From: Acidimicrobiia bacterium
GTDB taxonomy: Bacteria > Actinomycetota > Acidimicrobiia > Spongiisociales > UBA5794
Length of the DNA stretch: 11,412 nucleotides
Direction: 5' to 3'
NCBI GenBank assembly: GCA_030599515.1
Contig: JAUVNV010000062.1
Span: 1 to 11,412 of the forward strand
How positions within the stretch are numbered: the stretch's first letter is position 1; every line of letters starts with the position of its first letter. The notes below the pieces were generated by a model. The model was given only the letters and a program-made list of their open reading frames with translations, searched no databases and was not told the origin of the DNA. Positions 1 to 5,221 of this stretch are shown in pieces. The position numbers were made by a program, and so were the translations under genes.

Positions 1-1
1 C

Positions 2-292
2 GTCACGACGGCATTCAGCCAGGTGATCAGCAACACGGCGGCGGCCGTGCTGATGGTGCCGATCGTCCTGGGTGCCGCCGCCGGTCTGGGCGTCAGCCCG
101 CATCCGCTGATGATGGGACTCGCCGTTGGGGCGTCGTCGGCCTTCCTCACCCCGATCGGCACGGCCCCGAACCTGATGGTGATGGCACCCGGCGGCTACC
201 GATTCACCGATTACGCGAAAATCGGTGCCCCGCTGCTCGCCCTCTTCCTCGTCGTCAGCCTGATCCTCATCCCCATCCTCTGGCCCTTCTAA
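2..292 (+). CDS. SLC13/DASS-family carrier, C-terminal fragment
   Basis: This is the last ~96 codons of an integral membrane carrier whose start lies left of the window; the frame is open from base 2 to the TAA at 290-292. An SNTAAA motif occurs near the beginning of the visible part, followed by a hydrophobic segment, then TPIGTAPNLMV and GGYRFTDYAKIGAPL, and a final hydrophobic helix ending ILWPF. In the SLC13/DASS (divalent anion:sodium symporter) superfamily, the second SNT motif sits in a re-entrant hairpin that contributes to sodium and substrate binding, and the TPIG..PN / GGY.F.DY stretch follows it. Those family facts support a permease in the cytoplasmic membrane. The substrate (dicarboxylate, sulfate or other anion) cannot be told from the C-terminus. 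The GTG at 23 is internal and is not a credible start. Confidence 0.85.
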   Translation, partial: VTTAFSQVISNTAAAVLMVPIVLGAAAGLGVSPHPLMMGLAVGASSAFLTPIGTAPNLMVMAPGGYRFTDYAKIGAPLLALFLVVSLILIPILWPF

Positions 293-312
293 CCCAGACA
301 TCATCCGGGGCC

Positions 313-341
313 TTGGACTCGCTCGCATCGCGTGACATACT
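313..341 (+). promoter_or_regulatory. Putative promoter for the membrane/PH-like gene
   Basis: TTGGAC (313-318) and CATACT (336-341) are separated by exactly 17 nt. The -10-like box ends 6 nt before the GTG start at 348, so transcription would begin at or next to the start codon (leaderless). No SD sequence is present between the box and the start. The boxes are seen; the function is inferred. Confidence 0.4.
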
Positions 342-347
342 CAGGCC

Positions 348-791
348 GTGGAGTACCGGCACACGCAGTGGGGATACACGGCGATACCGACCTTCCTGTT
401 CTTCGGAATTATCATCCCTGTAGCAGCAGCGGATGACGAAGCATCCACGCTGTTCACCGCCGCCATGATTGCGTTCACGGTTGTGCTGCTCGCCATCGTC
501 CTCCTCTTCAGCCGCCTGGAGGTCACGGTGAACAACCGTCGGATCGTCACCGCGTTCGGCTTCGGTCGGCCACACAGGGAGATCGACCTCACGGACGTCA
601 CTGCCGTCCGTCAGGCGCGCAACACCTGGCTACAGGGATGGGGTATCCGCAAGATCTCTCGTGGTTGGATGTACAACGTGTGGGGCCTCGACGCGGTCGA
701 AGTCGACCTCCCCTCCGAGAAGGTGTTCCGGATCGGAACCAACGATCCCGAGAATCTCCTCGCCGCGATCTCGCTGCAGATCAGACCGTAG
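348..791 (+). CDS. Small two-helix membrane protein with PH-like C-terminal domain
   Basis: A 147-residue protein starting at GTG 348. Two hydrophobic segments occupy roughly residues 9-29 (FLFFGIIIPVAAA) and 35-55 (AAMIAFTVVLLAIVLLF). A soluble beta-rich tail of ~90 residues follows, with the pattern LEVTVNNRRIVTAFGFGRP, REIDLTDVTAVRQ and VEVDLPSEKVFRIGTNDPENLLAAI. A two-helix hairpin followed by strands that end in a residue like 'F.IGT.D.E.L...I' is typical of bacterial PH-domain membrane proteins (bPH/YcxB/DUF-type). Their tail faces the cytoplasm and their biochemical role is mostly unknown. The start is supported by a promoter-like element directly upstream. It stands alone between the carrier and the YceI gene. 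The fold assignment is by pattern only. Confidence 0.75.
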   Translation: MEYRHTQWGYTAIPTFLFFGIIIPVAAADDEASTLFTAAMIAFTVVLLAIVLLFSRLEVTVNNRRIVTAFGFGRPHREIDLTDVTAVRQARNTWLQGWGIRKISRGWMYNVWGLDAVEVDLPSEKVFRIGTNDPENLLAAISLQIRP

Positions 792-898
792 CCGCCCGAG
801 TGCTCGGCCTCGCCTGAGCCGGCCGCGTGATCGCTCAAACTTCCTAATGCAAGACGGAGCGTCGCCACATCCGGCGCACACACGCCCGAGCGAGCGCG

Positions 899-904
899 TA
901 TGTT
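899..904 (+). promoter_or_regulatory. Possible -10 element upstream of the YceI-domain gene
   Basis: TATGTT at 899-904 is the only good TANNNT box before the ATG at 932. It predicts a transcript start near 911 and a ~20-nt leader without an SD. No convincing -35 is seen at 17-18 nt spacing. Confidence 0.25.
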
Positions 905-931
905 CGGGTGATATGCGCTACGACTACCAAC

Positions 932-1711
932 ATGTCAACTAGTACCCAATCGCCCAATGGCAAGGACGCGAAGGACCGGAGGCCCCTGTTCATCGCGGCA
1001 GGCGTCGTCGGCTTGATCGCCGTGATCGGGATCACAGCGCTCGTCTGGTACCTCAACCAACCGGTCCCGGAAGAAGTCTCGATCAGGGCCGCCGTTGCCG
1101 ATGTTGCGACCACCGAACCCGGTGCGTCCACCGAACCCTCCGTCCCATTGGATGGACTCGATGGTGCATGGTCGGTCGACACGTCGATCGGCGAGTTCAG
1201 TTTCGAGGATGCGACATCATCGTTCGTCGGGTTCCGAATCGAAGAGGAACTCGCGAACGTCGGCGCCACCACCGCTGTTGGCCGCACACCCGTCGTCGGT
1301 GGGTCGTTCGTCCTGAGCGGCGCCACCATCACCGAAACGATCATCGAAGCGGACATGACCGGAATCGTCACGAACGCCTCCCGGCGCGATCGAGCGGTGC
1401 AGCGAGCGCTCGACACCGCCACGTTCCCGACGGCGACGTTCACGCTCACCGATCCGATCGATCTCGGTGCGATACCGAACGAAGGCGAACCGGTGTCTGC
1501 GATGGCGGTCGGCGAGTTGACCATCAAGGGTGTGACCCGGGCGATCGAGATTCCCCTCGAGTCTCAGCGAGTTAGTGACCTGGTTGTCATCGTGGGCGCC
1601 GTTGACATCACGTTCGACGACTGGGGTATTCCGGTGCCGACGGCACCGATCGTCGCCTCGGTGGAGGACCACGGAATCCTCGAACTCCAGTTGTTCTTCA
1701 CGAGAGGCTGA
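932..1711 (+). CDS. Membrane-anchored YceI-domain protein
   Basis: 259 residues from the ATG at 932. A basic N-terminus (KDAKDRR) is followed by one transmembrane helix (about residues 18-41). A low-complexity Ala/Thr/Glu/Pro linker (about 50-75) leads to a YceI-like domain (about 79-257). Family marks seen: W80-SVDTS at the domain start, SFVGFRI, a GSFVLSG strand, the RRDRAVQRAL helix, ATFPTATFTLTD, and the diagnostic GELTIKGVT near residue 195. YceI proteins are lipocalin-like beta-barrels that bind isoprenoid/polyprenoid lipids. Here the barrel would sit outside the cytoplasmic membrane on a tether instead of being freely secreted. An in-frame GTG at 908 would add eight residues. I prefer the ATG because the added residues lack support, but there is no SD at either. 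The ligand is unknown. Confidence 0.85.
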   Translation: MSTSTQSPNGKDAKDRRPLFIAAGVVGLIAVIGITALVWYLNQPVPEEVSIRAAVADVATTEPGASTEPSVPLDGLDGAWSVDTSIGEFSFEDATSSFVGFRIEEELANVGATTAVGRTPVVGGSFVLSGATITETIIEADMTGIVTNASRRDRAVQRALDTATFPTATFTLTDPIDLGAIPNEGEPVSAMAVGELTIKGVTRAIEIPLESQRVSDLVVIVGAVDITFDDWGIPVPTAPIVASVEDHGILELQLFFTRG

Positions 1712-1792
1712 TTGACGCGAGCTGGTGGATCGAGGGAAGGGATCCGGGATGCCGTGCGTTGCAAAGACGGCGATGCAACGGCGACGAGGGAC

Positions 1793-1797
1793 AGGAG
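1793..1797 (+). promoter_or_regulatory. Ribosome binding site (AGGAG) deciding the GTG 1805 start
   Basis: AGGAG at 1793-1797 lies 7 nt before the GTG at 1805. It selects this start over the in-frame TTG at 1712, which immediately follows the YceI stop and would add 31 residues without family similarity. Confidence 0.65.
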
Positions 1798-1804
1798 TGG
1801 TTTC

Positions 1805-2212
1805 GTGAGTGATTGGAACGCGGAGATCATCGACGAGTTCAGAGCGAACGAGGGCCGGGTCGGCGGAATGTTCGAGGGCGCTCCGCTGCTGTTGCTGCAC
1901 CACGTCGGTGCCAGGACCGGGACCGACCGGGTCAGCCCACTCATGTACCAGGAGGTCGGTGGTGGCTTCGCCGTCCTCGCCTCCAAAGCCGGGGCCGACA
2001 CGAACCCGGACTGGTTCCACAACCTCATGGCAAACCCGCAGACGAAAGTCGAGGTCGGCGTCGACACGACGACCGTCCGGGCCAGACTCGTCGAGGGAGA
2101 GGAACACGACCGTATCTGGGAGCAGCAGAAACAGGCTTGGCCGCAGTTCGCCGAGTATGAACGGACGACCAGCCGGAACGTCATCCCGGTCGTCGTACTC
2201 GAACGAGCGTAG
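1805..2212 (+). CDS. F420-dependent nitroreductase (DDN)-family protein
   Basis: 135 residues, the normal length for the deazaflavin-dependent nitroreductase / 'nitroreductase-quinone reductase' family. Hallmarks seen: the strand-turn LLLLHHVGARTGTDRVSPLMYQ (about residues 28-49), the strand GGFAVLASKAGADTNPDWFHNLMANPQT (about 53-80), and KVEVGVDTTTVRARLVEGEE, with a final IPVVVLER strand. In this family the split beta-barrel binds coenzyme F420 and transfers hydride to quinones or nitro compounds. The family is concentrated in Actinomycetota, which is part of the taxonomic reading of the window. The start is fixed by an AGGAG 7 nt upstream. It follows the YceI gene by 93 nt on the same strand and could be co-transcribed with it. 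The physiological substrate is not deducible. Confidence 0.88.
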   Translation: MSDWNAEIIDEFRANEGRVGGMFEGAPLLLLHHVGARTGTDRVSPLMYQEVGGGFAVLASKAGADTNPDWFHNLMANPQTKVEVGVDTTTVRARLVEGEEHDRIWEQQKQAWPQFAEYERTTSRNVIPVVVLERA

Positions 2213-2240
2213 GGCACGTCCCGGCGCGGGACAGGATCGG

Positions 2241-2246
2241 TATGAT
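2241..2246 (+). promoter_or_regulatory. -10 element TATGAT, leaderless start for the methyltransferase gene
   Basis: TATGAT at 2241-2246 ends exactly 6 nt (ttcccc) before the ATG at 2253. This places the expected transcription start on the A of the start codon. There is no SD in between and no clear -35. Confidence 0.45.
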
Positions 2247-2252
2247 TTCCCC

Positions 2253-3005
2253 ATGCCTGATTCGGCCGTGGAACCGAGACTCGGGGATGCCTTCGGGGCG
2301 GCGTTGCTGGATGCCTTCGCCGGAGGACGGGGGACCCACGTCACTGAACGTGACGACGGGTTCGTCGACGTCATGGACGCGACCATGTACTTCTTGGAGC
2401 CCGATTTGTGGTCGGACGCATGGCCCGGCCACGACGAGGCCGCCCTCGATCTCGTTCATGGCCGAATCCTCGATGTCGGCGCCGGAGCCGGGCGGCACTC
2501 GCTCGCGCTTCAAACACGTGGTCATGAACCCGTGGCTCTCGACGTCTCCCCCGGTGCCGTCGAAGTGTGCCGCCGTCGCGGTGTGCGCCATACGTTCCTT
2601 GGATCCATCGAGGAGTTCGCAGACTCCGATCCGCCTCTCTTTGACGCCGCCGTTCTCATGGGCAACAACCTGAGCCTGCTCGGCTCACCAGAGCGATCCG
2701 GGTCGATGCTCGGCACGCTGCGTCGCCTGCTTCACCCGGCGGGAACGATCGTTGGAGCGTGCCTCGATCCGTACCTCACCGATGATCCCGTCCACCTCGC
2801 CTATCACCAGCAGAATCGTGAACGGGGACGTTCCCCCGGCCAGCTCACGCTGCGCGTCCGGTATAGAGGTCTCGCCGGAGACTGGTTCGACTGGCTGCTG
2901 ATGTCCCCCGATGAACTGGCCGTCATCGCCGATCGGGCTGGGTGGCGCCTCGACGACGTCACCGACCCCGATCCGTCATACCTCGCCGTTCTCCGACCCG
3001 CCTGA
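2253..3005 (+). CDS. Class I SAM-dependent methyltransferase
   Basis: 250 residues from ATG 2253. The Rossmann-type SAM site is clear: motif I is RILDVGAGAGRHSLAL (about residues 71-86), and the next strand ends in the acidic residue of VALDVSPGAVEVCRRRG (D97), expected to bind the SAM ribose. A motif IV-like strand is FDAAVLMGNNLSLLGS (about 130-145), and LRRLLHPAGTIVGACLDP is the usual post-motif helix/strand. The C-terminal half (RVRYRGLAGDWFDWLLMSPDEL...) is a substrate-side region typical of small-molecule methyltransferases, but the substrate is unknown. The reading frame is open far upstream, but only the ATG at 2253 has a promoter-like box in position and gives a sensible N-terminus. 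It is convergent with the hydrogenase gene. Confidence 0.85.
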   Translation: MPDSAVEPRLGDAFGAALLDAFAGGRGTHVTERDDGFVDVMDATMYFLEPDLWSDAWPGHDEAALDLVHGRILDVGAGAGRHSLALQTRGHEPVALDVSPGAVEVCRRRGVRHTFLGSIEEFADSDPPLFDAAVLMGNNLSLLGSPERSGSMLGTLRRLLHPAGTIVGACLDPYLTDDPVHLAYHQQNRERGRSPGQLTLRVRYRGLAGDWFDWLLMSPDELAVIADRAGWRLDDVTDPDPSYLAVLRPA

Positions 3006-3010
3006 TCGAG

Positions 3011-3238
3011 TACGTTGAGGGCTTGATGTCGAGCAGCACCCGCACATACGCGATTGCTCGTGAACTGCGGGCTGTGAAGGCATCACCTATGCGCCACTGC
3101 GAGTCCGGGGTTCGCAGAGTACCTCGTCAGTCGCGGCGGGTCTCGGAGAGCACCGTCCCGTCGGGGGCCCGGACTCGAACGATCATGGACATCTGGCCCG
3201 GCAGGCTGTGCGTGGCGCACGAGAAGCACGGGTCGTAG
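3011..3238 (+). pseudogene. Possible 5' remnant of a + strand gene ahead of the hydrogenase 3' end
   Basis: TACGTT (3011-3016) is followed after 6 nt by TTG 3023, with ATG at 3026. This is the same box-to-start spacing as several real genes here. The ATG opens a frame beginning MSSSTRTYAIARELRAVKA, which runs to a stop at 3236-3238. From 3127 onward it is simply antisense to the hydrogenase C-terminus, so only the first ~33 codons could be native. I recognise no family. It may be a gene start cut off at the hydrogenase junction, or chance. The rest of the 3006-3126 gap holds a weak 6-bp hairpin (CTGCGA/TCGCAG) and no clear terminator. Confidence 0.2.
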
Positions 3239-4734
3239 GCGCGGAAGGCCATCTCGATCTTGTTCAGGACGCCCTCGGTCACCTCCGAACCGGCTGTGAT
3301 GAGGCCCTGGGCGGCCTTCTTGATCGACATGCTGATCGGAGCGTGATTGTTCGTCGTCCCCACAACCAGATTGACCTTCTCGAGAATGCCCCGCTCGTCC
3401 GTGACGTAGTGGTGCGTCAGCGTGCCCCTCGGCGCCTCGAGCGATCCGATGCCCTCCGTCGGCGTCTCGGTCGGAATGGCCCGGATGTCGGGACTCATGA
3501 TCTCCTCGTCGAGGGCGAGCTCCATGGTCCGCTCGGCCGCGCTGACGAGCTCAACCACGCGGGCCCAGTGGTTGGCGAGCGTCCGATGGACGGGAACGGC
3601 GCCGCTGGAGTCGCCCGTCAGCGTCTCGAAGTAGCGCTCAAACTCGGCCTGGGCGAGCGGGGTCGCCAGACCGTCGCCAACGTTCAGCCGCGACAGCGGA
3701 CTCGTCCGATAGACGCCGCTGTCGGACCCATCCTCGAAACCGTGCCACCCTTTCGCTTTCAAGTACGGGAACTTGAGATAGGTCCACGGTTCGACGTGCT
3801 CGGCGATGTGCTCGAGATAGTCCCGTGGATGGTACTTGACGACCTCGACGCCGTCAGGATCGACGACCCGAATCATCCCGTCGTAGATGTTCGTGTGATT
3901 GTTCTCGTCGACGGTGCCCATGGAATGGAACCGGTGGGTGTAAGTGTCCGAGAGGATCATCTCCAGATACTGCGGGTTGGCAAGCACCACGTCGTCGAGG
4001 ATCCCGATCGTGAACTTCGCCGCTTCCAGCAGCTGCCCGGCCCGGTCGATGATCTCCCTTCGCTCCTCGGCAGTCACCCCTTTGGTCACTCCGCCGGGGA
4101 TCGACGTCACCATGTGAATCGTCTTCCCGCCGAGGATCTTCACGATGTCGTGGGCAGCCGCCCGGGCCTCGATGACGACCTTGCCCACATCGATTCCGAG
4201 TTTGTGGATCATGCCCAAGATGTTGCGTTCCGCCGGCGGGGATTCGGGACCCATCACGAAGTCGGGGCCTCCGAGAATGAAGAAATGGGTCAGGTGATCG
4301 CCGGTGAAGAACGCGGAGTACATGAGTTCCCGGAGCTTGCGGGCCGCCGGAGGGATCTCCACGTGGAACGTGTCGTCGCACGCCTTCGCCGCCGCGAGGT
4401 GGTGAGCCTCGCTGCACACGCCGCAGATCCGCGACGTGATGCGCGGCATCTCTTCGACGGGCCTGCCCACACAGAACGCTTCGAAACCACGCAGTTCCGG
4501 GACGATGAAGAAGCAGTCCGCTACCTCGCCGTCATCATCGACTCCCAGGATCCTGAAGAGATCGACCGTATCCTCGACGGGATCGTCGATCCCGTCGATA
4601 GCTTCTATCGGTTCTCCATGGGTCGGGCGACGCTGGGACGGGTCGCTACCAGCGGATCGGCCCCCGAACCCCGGCCCAGGGAGGTTCGAGCATGAAGGAG
4701 ATCCCGGTGCCGGCGCGTTGCGGCTCGGTGTCAT
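3127..4734 (-). CDS. Group 3-type [NiFe]-hydrogenase large (alpha) subunit, aberrant N-terminus
   Basis: 535 residues if begun at ATG 4734; the conserved part starts near residue 64. Both Ni-Fe ligand motifs are complete: RICGVC (C104, C107) and DPCFSCATH (C503, C506, H509). LRGFEAFC, HHLAAAKACD, GGPDFVMGP and VHRTLANHWARVVEL fit cytoplasmic group 3 (MvhA/HoxH-like) enzymes, which carry H2 oxidation or evolution coupled to a soluble acceptor. The 26 residues after H509 (SLPGQM...) match the precursor tail usually removed by a maturation protease. Odd features: the N-terminal TRIEGH-type motif, whose Glu serves in proton transfer, is absent. The first 68 codons have about 66% GC3, against about 93% in 44 codons around RICGVC (hand counts). 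No small subunit gene precedes it. TGAGGA at 4741-4746 could be an SD for ATG 4734. It may be a 5'-truncated gene kept open by chance. Confidence 0.85.
   Translation of the reverse strand: MTPSRNAPAPGSPSCSNLPGPGFGGRSAGSDPSQRRPTHGEPIEAIDGIDDPVEDTVDLFRILGVDDDGEVADCFFIVPELRGFEAFCVGRPVEEMPRITSRICGVCSEAHHLAAAKACDDTFHVEIPPAARKLRELMYSAFFTGDHLTHFFILGGPDFVMGPESPPAERNILGMIHKLGIDVGKVVIEARAAAHDIVKILGGKTIHMVTSIPGGVTKGVTAEERREIIDRAGQLLEAAKFTIGILDDVVLANPQYLEMILSDTYTHRFHSMGTVDENNHTNIYDGMIRVVDPDGVEVVKYHPRDYLEHIAEHVEPWTYLKFPYLKAKGWHGFEDGSDSGVYRTSPLSRLNVGDGLATPLAQAEFERYFETLTGDSSGAVPVHRTLANHWARVVELVSAAERTMELALDEEIMSPDIRAIPTETPTEGIGSLEAPRGTLTHHYVTDERGILEKVNLVVGTTNNHAPISMSIKKAAQGLITAGSEVTEGVLNKIEMAFRAYDPCFSCATHSLPGQMSMIVRVRAPDGTVLSETRRD
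4519..4695 (+). pseudogene. Possible 3' end of a + strand gene overlapping the hydrogenase 5' end
   Basis: On the + strand this frame reads protein-like (LAVIIDSQDPEEIDRILDG, then VDPVDSFYRFSMGRATLGRV) and ends REVRA at TGA 4693-4695. The stop overlaps the ATG of the next small frame as ATGA, with AGGGAGG inside the last codons; this is the layout of translationally coupled genes. GC3 is about 76% by hand count, higher than the opposed hydrogenase frame here (~66%). The two frames are codon-registered antisense, so some resemblance to protein is expected by chance. No family recognised. Its left limit is unknown; it would be cut near 4520-4560, where hydrogenase homology begins. Confidence 0.25.
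4574..4598. repeat. 25-nt perfect inverted repeat in the aberrant 5' part of the hydrogenase frame
   Basis: TCGACGGGATC (4574-4584), loop GTC, GATCCCGTCGA (4588-4598): an 11-bp stem with a 3-nt loop. A second small hairpin, CGATAG-CTT-CTATCG, follows at 4596-4610. They coincide with the region where hydrogenase similarity fails. Confidence 0.6.
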
Positions 4735-4874
4735 GGTCGGTCCTCAAGACCAAGTGTGCCTCAATCCCGACCGACAATGATCGGGCCATTCGTCACATTA
4801 TTGCCAACGGCCCTATGTCGGTCCGGCACGGCCATTCCGGTTTCGTGGCTCTTGCGGAGGCGATGGCACCATGA
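4692..4874 (+). CDS. Possible small 60-residue protein, unknown
   Basis: The ATG at 4692 is preceded by a strong SD, AGGGAGG (4678-4684), at 7-nt spacing and overlaps the stop of the upstream + frame (ATGA). The frame gives MKEIPVPARCGSVSW..., with DNDRAIRHIIANG in the middle and a GHSGFVALAEAMAP end. About three quarters of codons end in G or C, consistent with coding here. It lies opposite the extreme 5' end of the hydrogenase frame, so both cannot easily be functional over 4692-4734. No domain recognised; there are two Cys (residues 10 and 22). It could be a truncated gene. Confidence 0.33.
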   Translation: MKEIPVPARCGSVSWSVLKTKCASIPTDNDRAIRHIIANGPMSVRHGHSGFVALAEAMAP

Positions 4875-5180
4875 TGTTACGAACGACCCTCTTGCTGCTC
4901 GGCCCTGCTGAGCCAGGCGGCGGGCCGAGGCTGAGGGCGCCCAATGAGCCAGCGGTGCACCGTTGAACGACTGCCCCGTCTCGCCGAAGCCCGTCGCTCT
5001 TCAAGGACGACTTGCCGGAGAGCGGTGCGGCACGAATCACGCGGAGGTTGCTCGTGGCGGATCCTGATCTACGATCGCCGGCGCCGGATCGATCGCGCCG
5101 TATCACGCCAAGACCAAGATGTCGTTCAGCCACGAGGGCGGCGTCGAGGGCGCCGGACATACGGCATCTGCGATGCGGTT
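4875..5180. other. Gene-poor stretch with coding-like debris
   Basis: I find no complete gene on either strand between the small + frame and the terminator of the MFS gene. Two + strand segments look like damaged coding sequence. Around 4989-5070, one frame reads SLFKDDLPESGAARITRR then LLVADPDL. About 5077-5202, another frame with strong GC3 reads GSIAPYHAKTKMSFSHEGG then VEGAGHTASAMRLLSTRAG and stops at 5200-5202. Joining them needs a one-base frame change near 5070. No family recognised. Confidence 0.3.
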
Positions 5181-5221
5181 GTTGAGCACCCGCGCCGGAT
5201 GAACCGGCGCGGGTGCTCAAC
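5181..5221. terminator. Strong hairpin terminator after the MFS gene, possibly bidirectional
   Basis: A perfect 18-bp stem (5181-5198 with 5204-5221) with a 5-nt loop ATGAA abuts the MFS stop codon (5222-5224). There is no T-run on either side, which is common for actinobacterial terminators. Being symmetrical, it could also stop any + strand transcript coming from 4692-5202, whose last frame ends inside the loop. Confidence 0.75.

Noticed and set aside
1809..2252. Upstream extension of the methyltransferase frame
   Set aside because: This part overlaps the nitroreductase-family gene in another frame and is Ser/Arg/Thr-rich. The ATG at 2253 with TATGAT in position is better.
1217..2386. A 389-residue open frame on the - strand
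   Set aside because: It lies antisense to the YceI, nitroreductase and methyltransferase genes, is Arg/Asp-rich and has no domain; a GC-rich shadow.
3208..4695. A 495-residue open frame on the + strand across most of the hydrogenase gene
   Set aside because: It is the codon-registered antisense of a gene with both hydrogenase motifs. Only its last ~60 codons, beyond the hydrogenase similarity, deserve attention and are listed separately.
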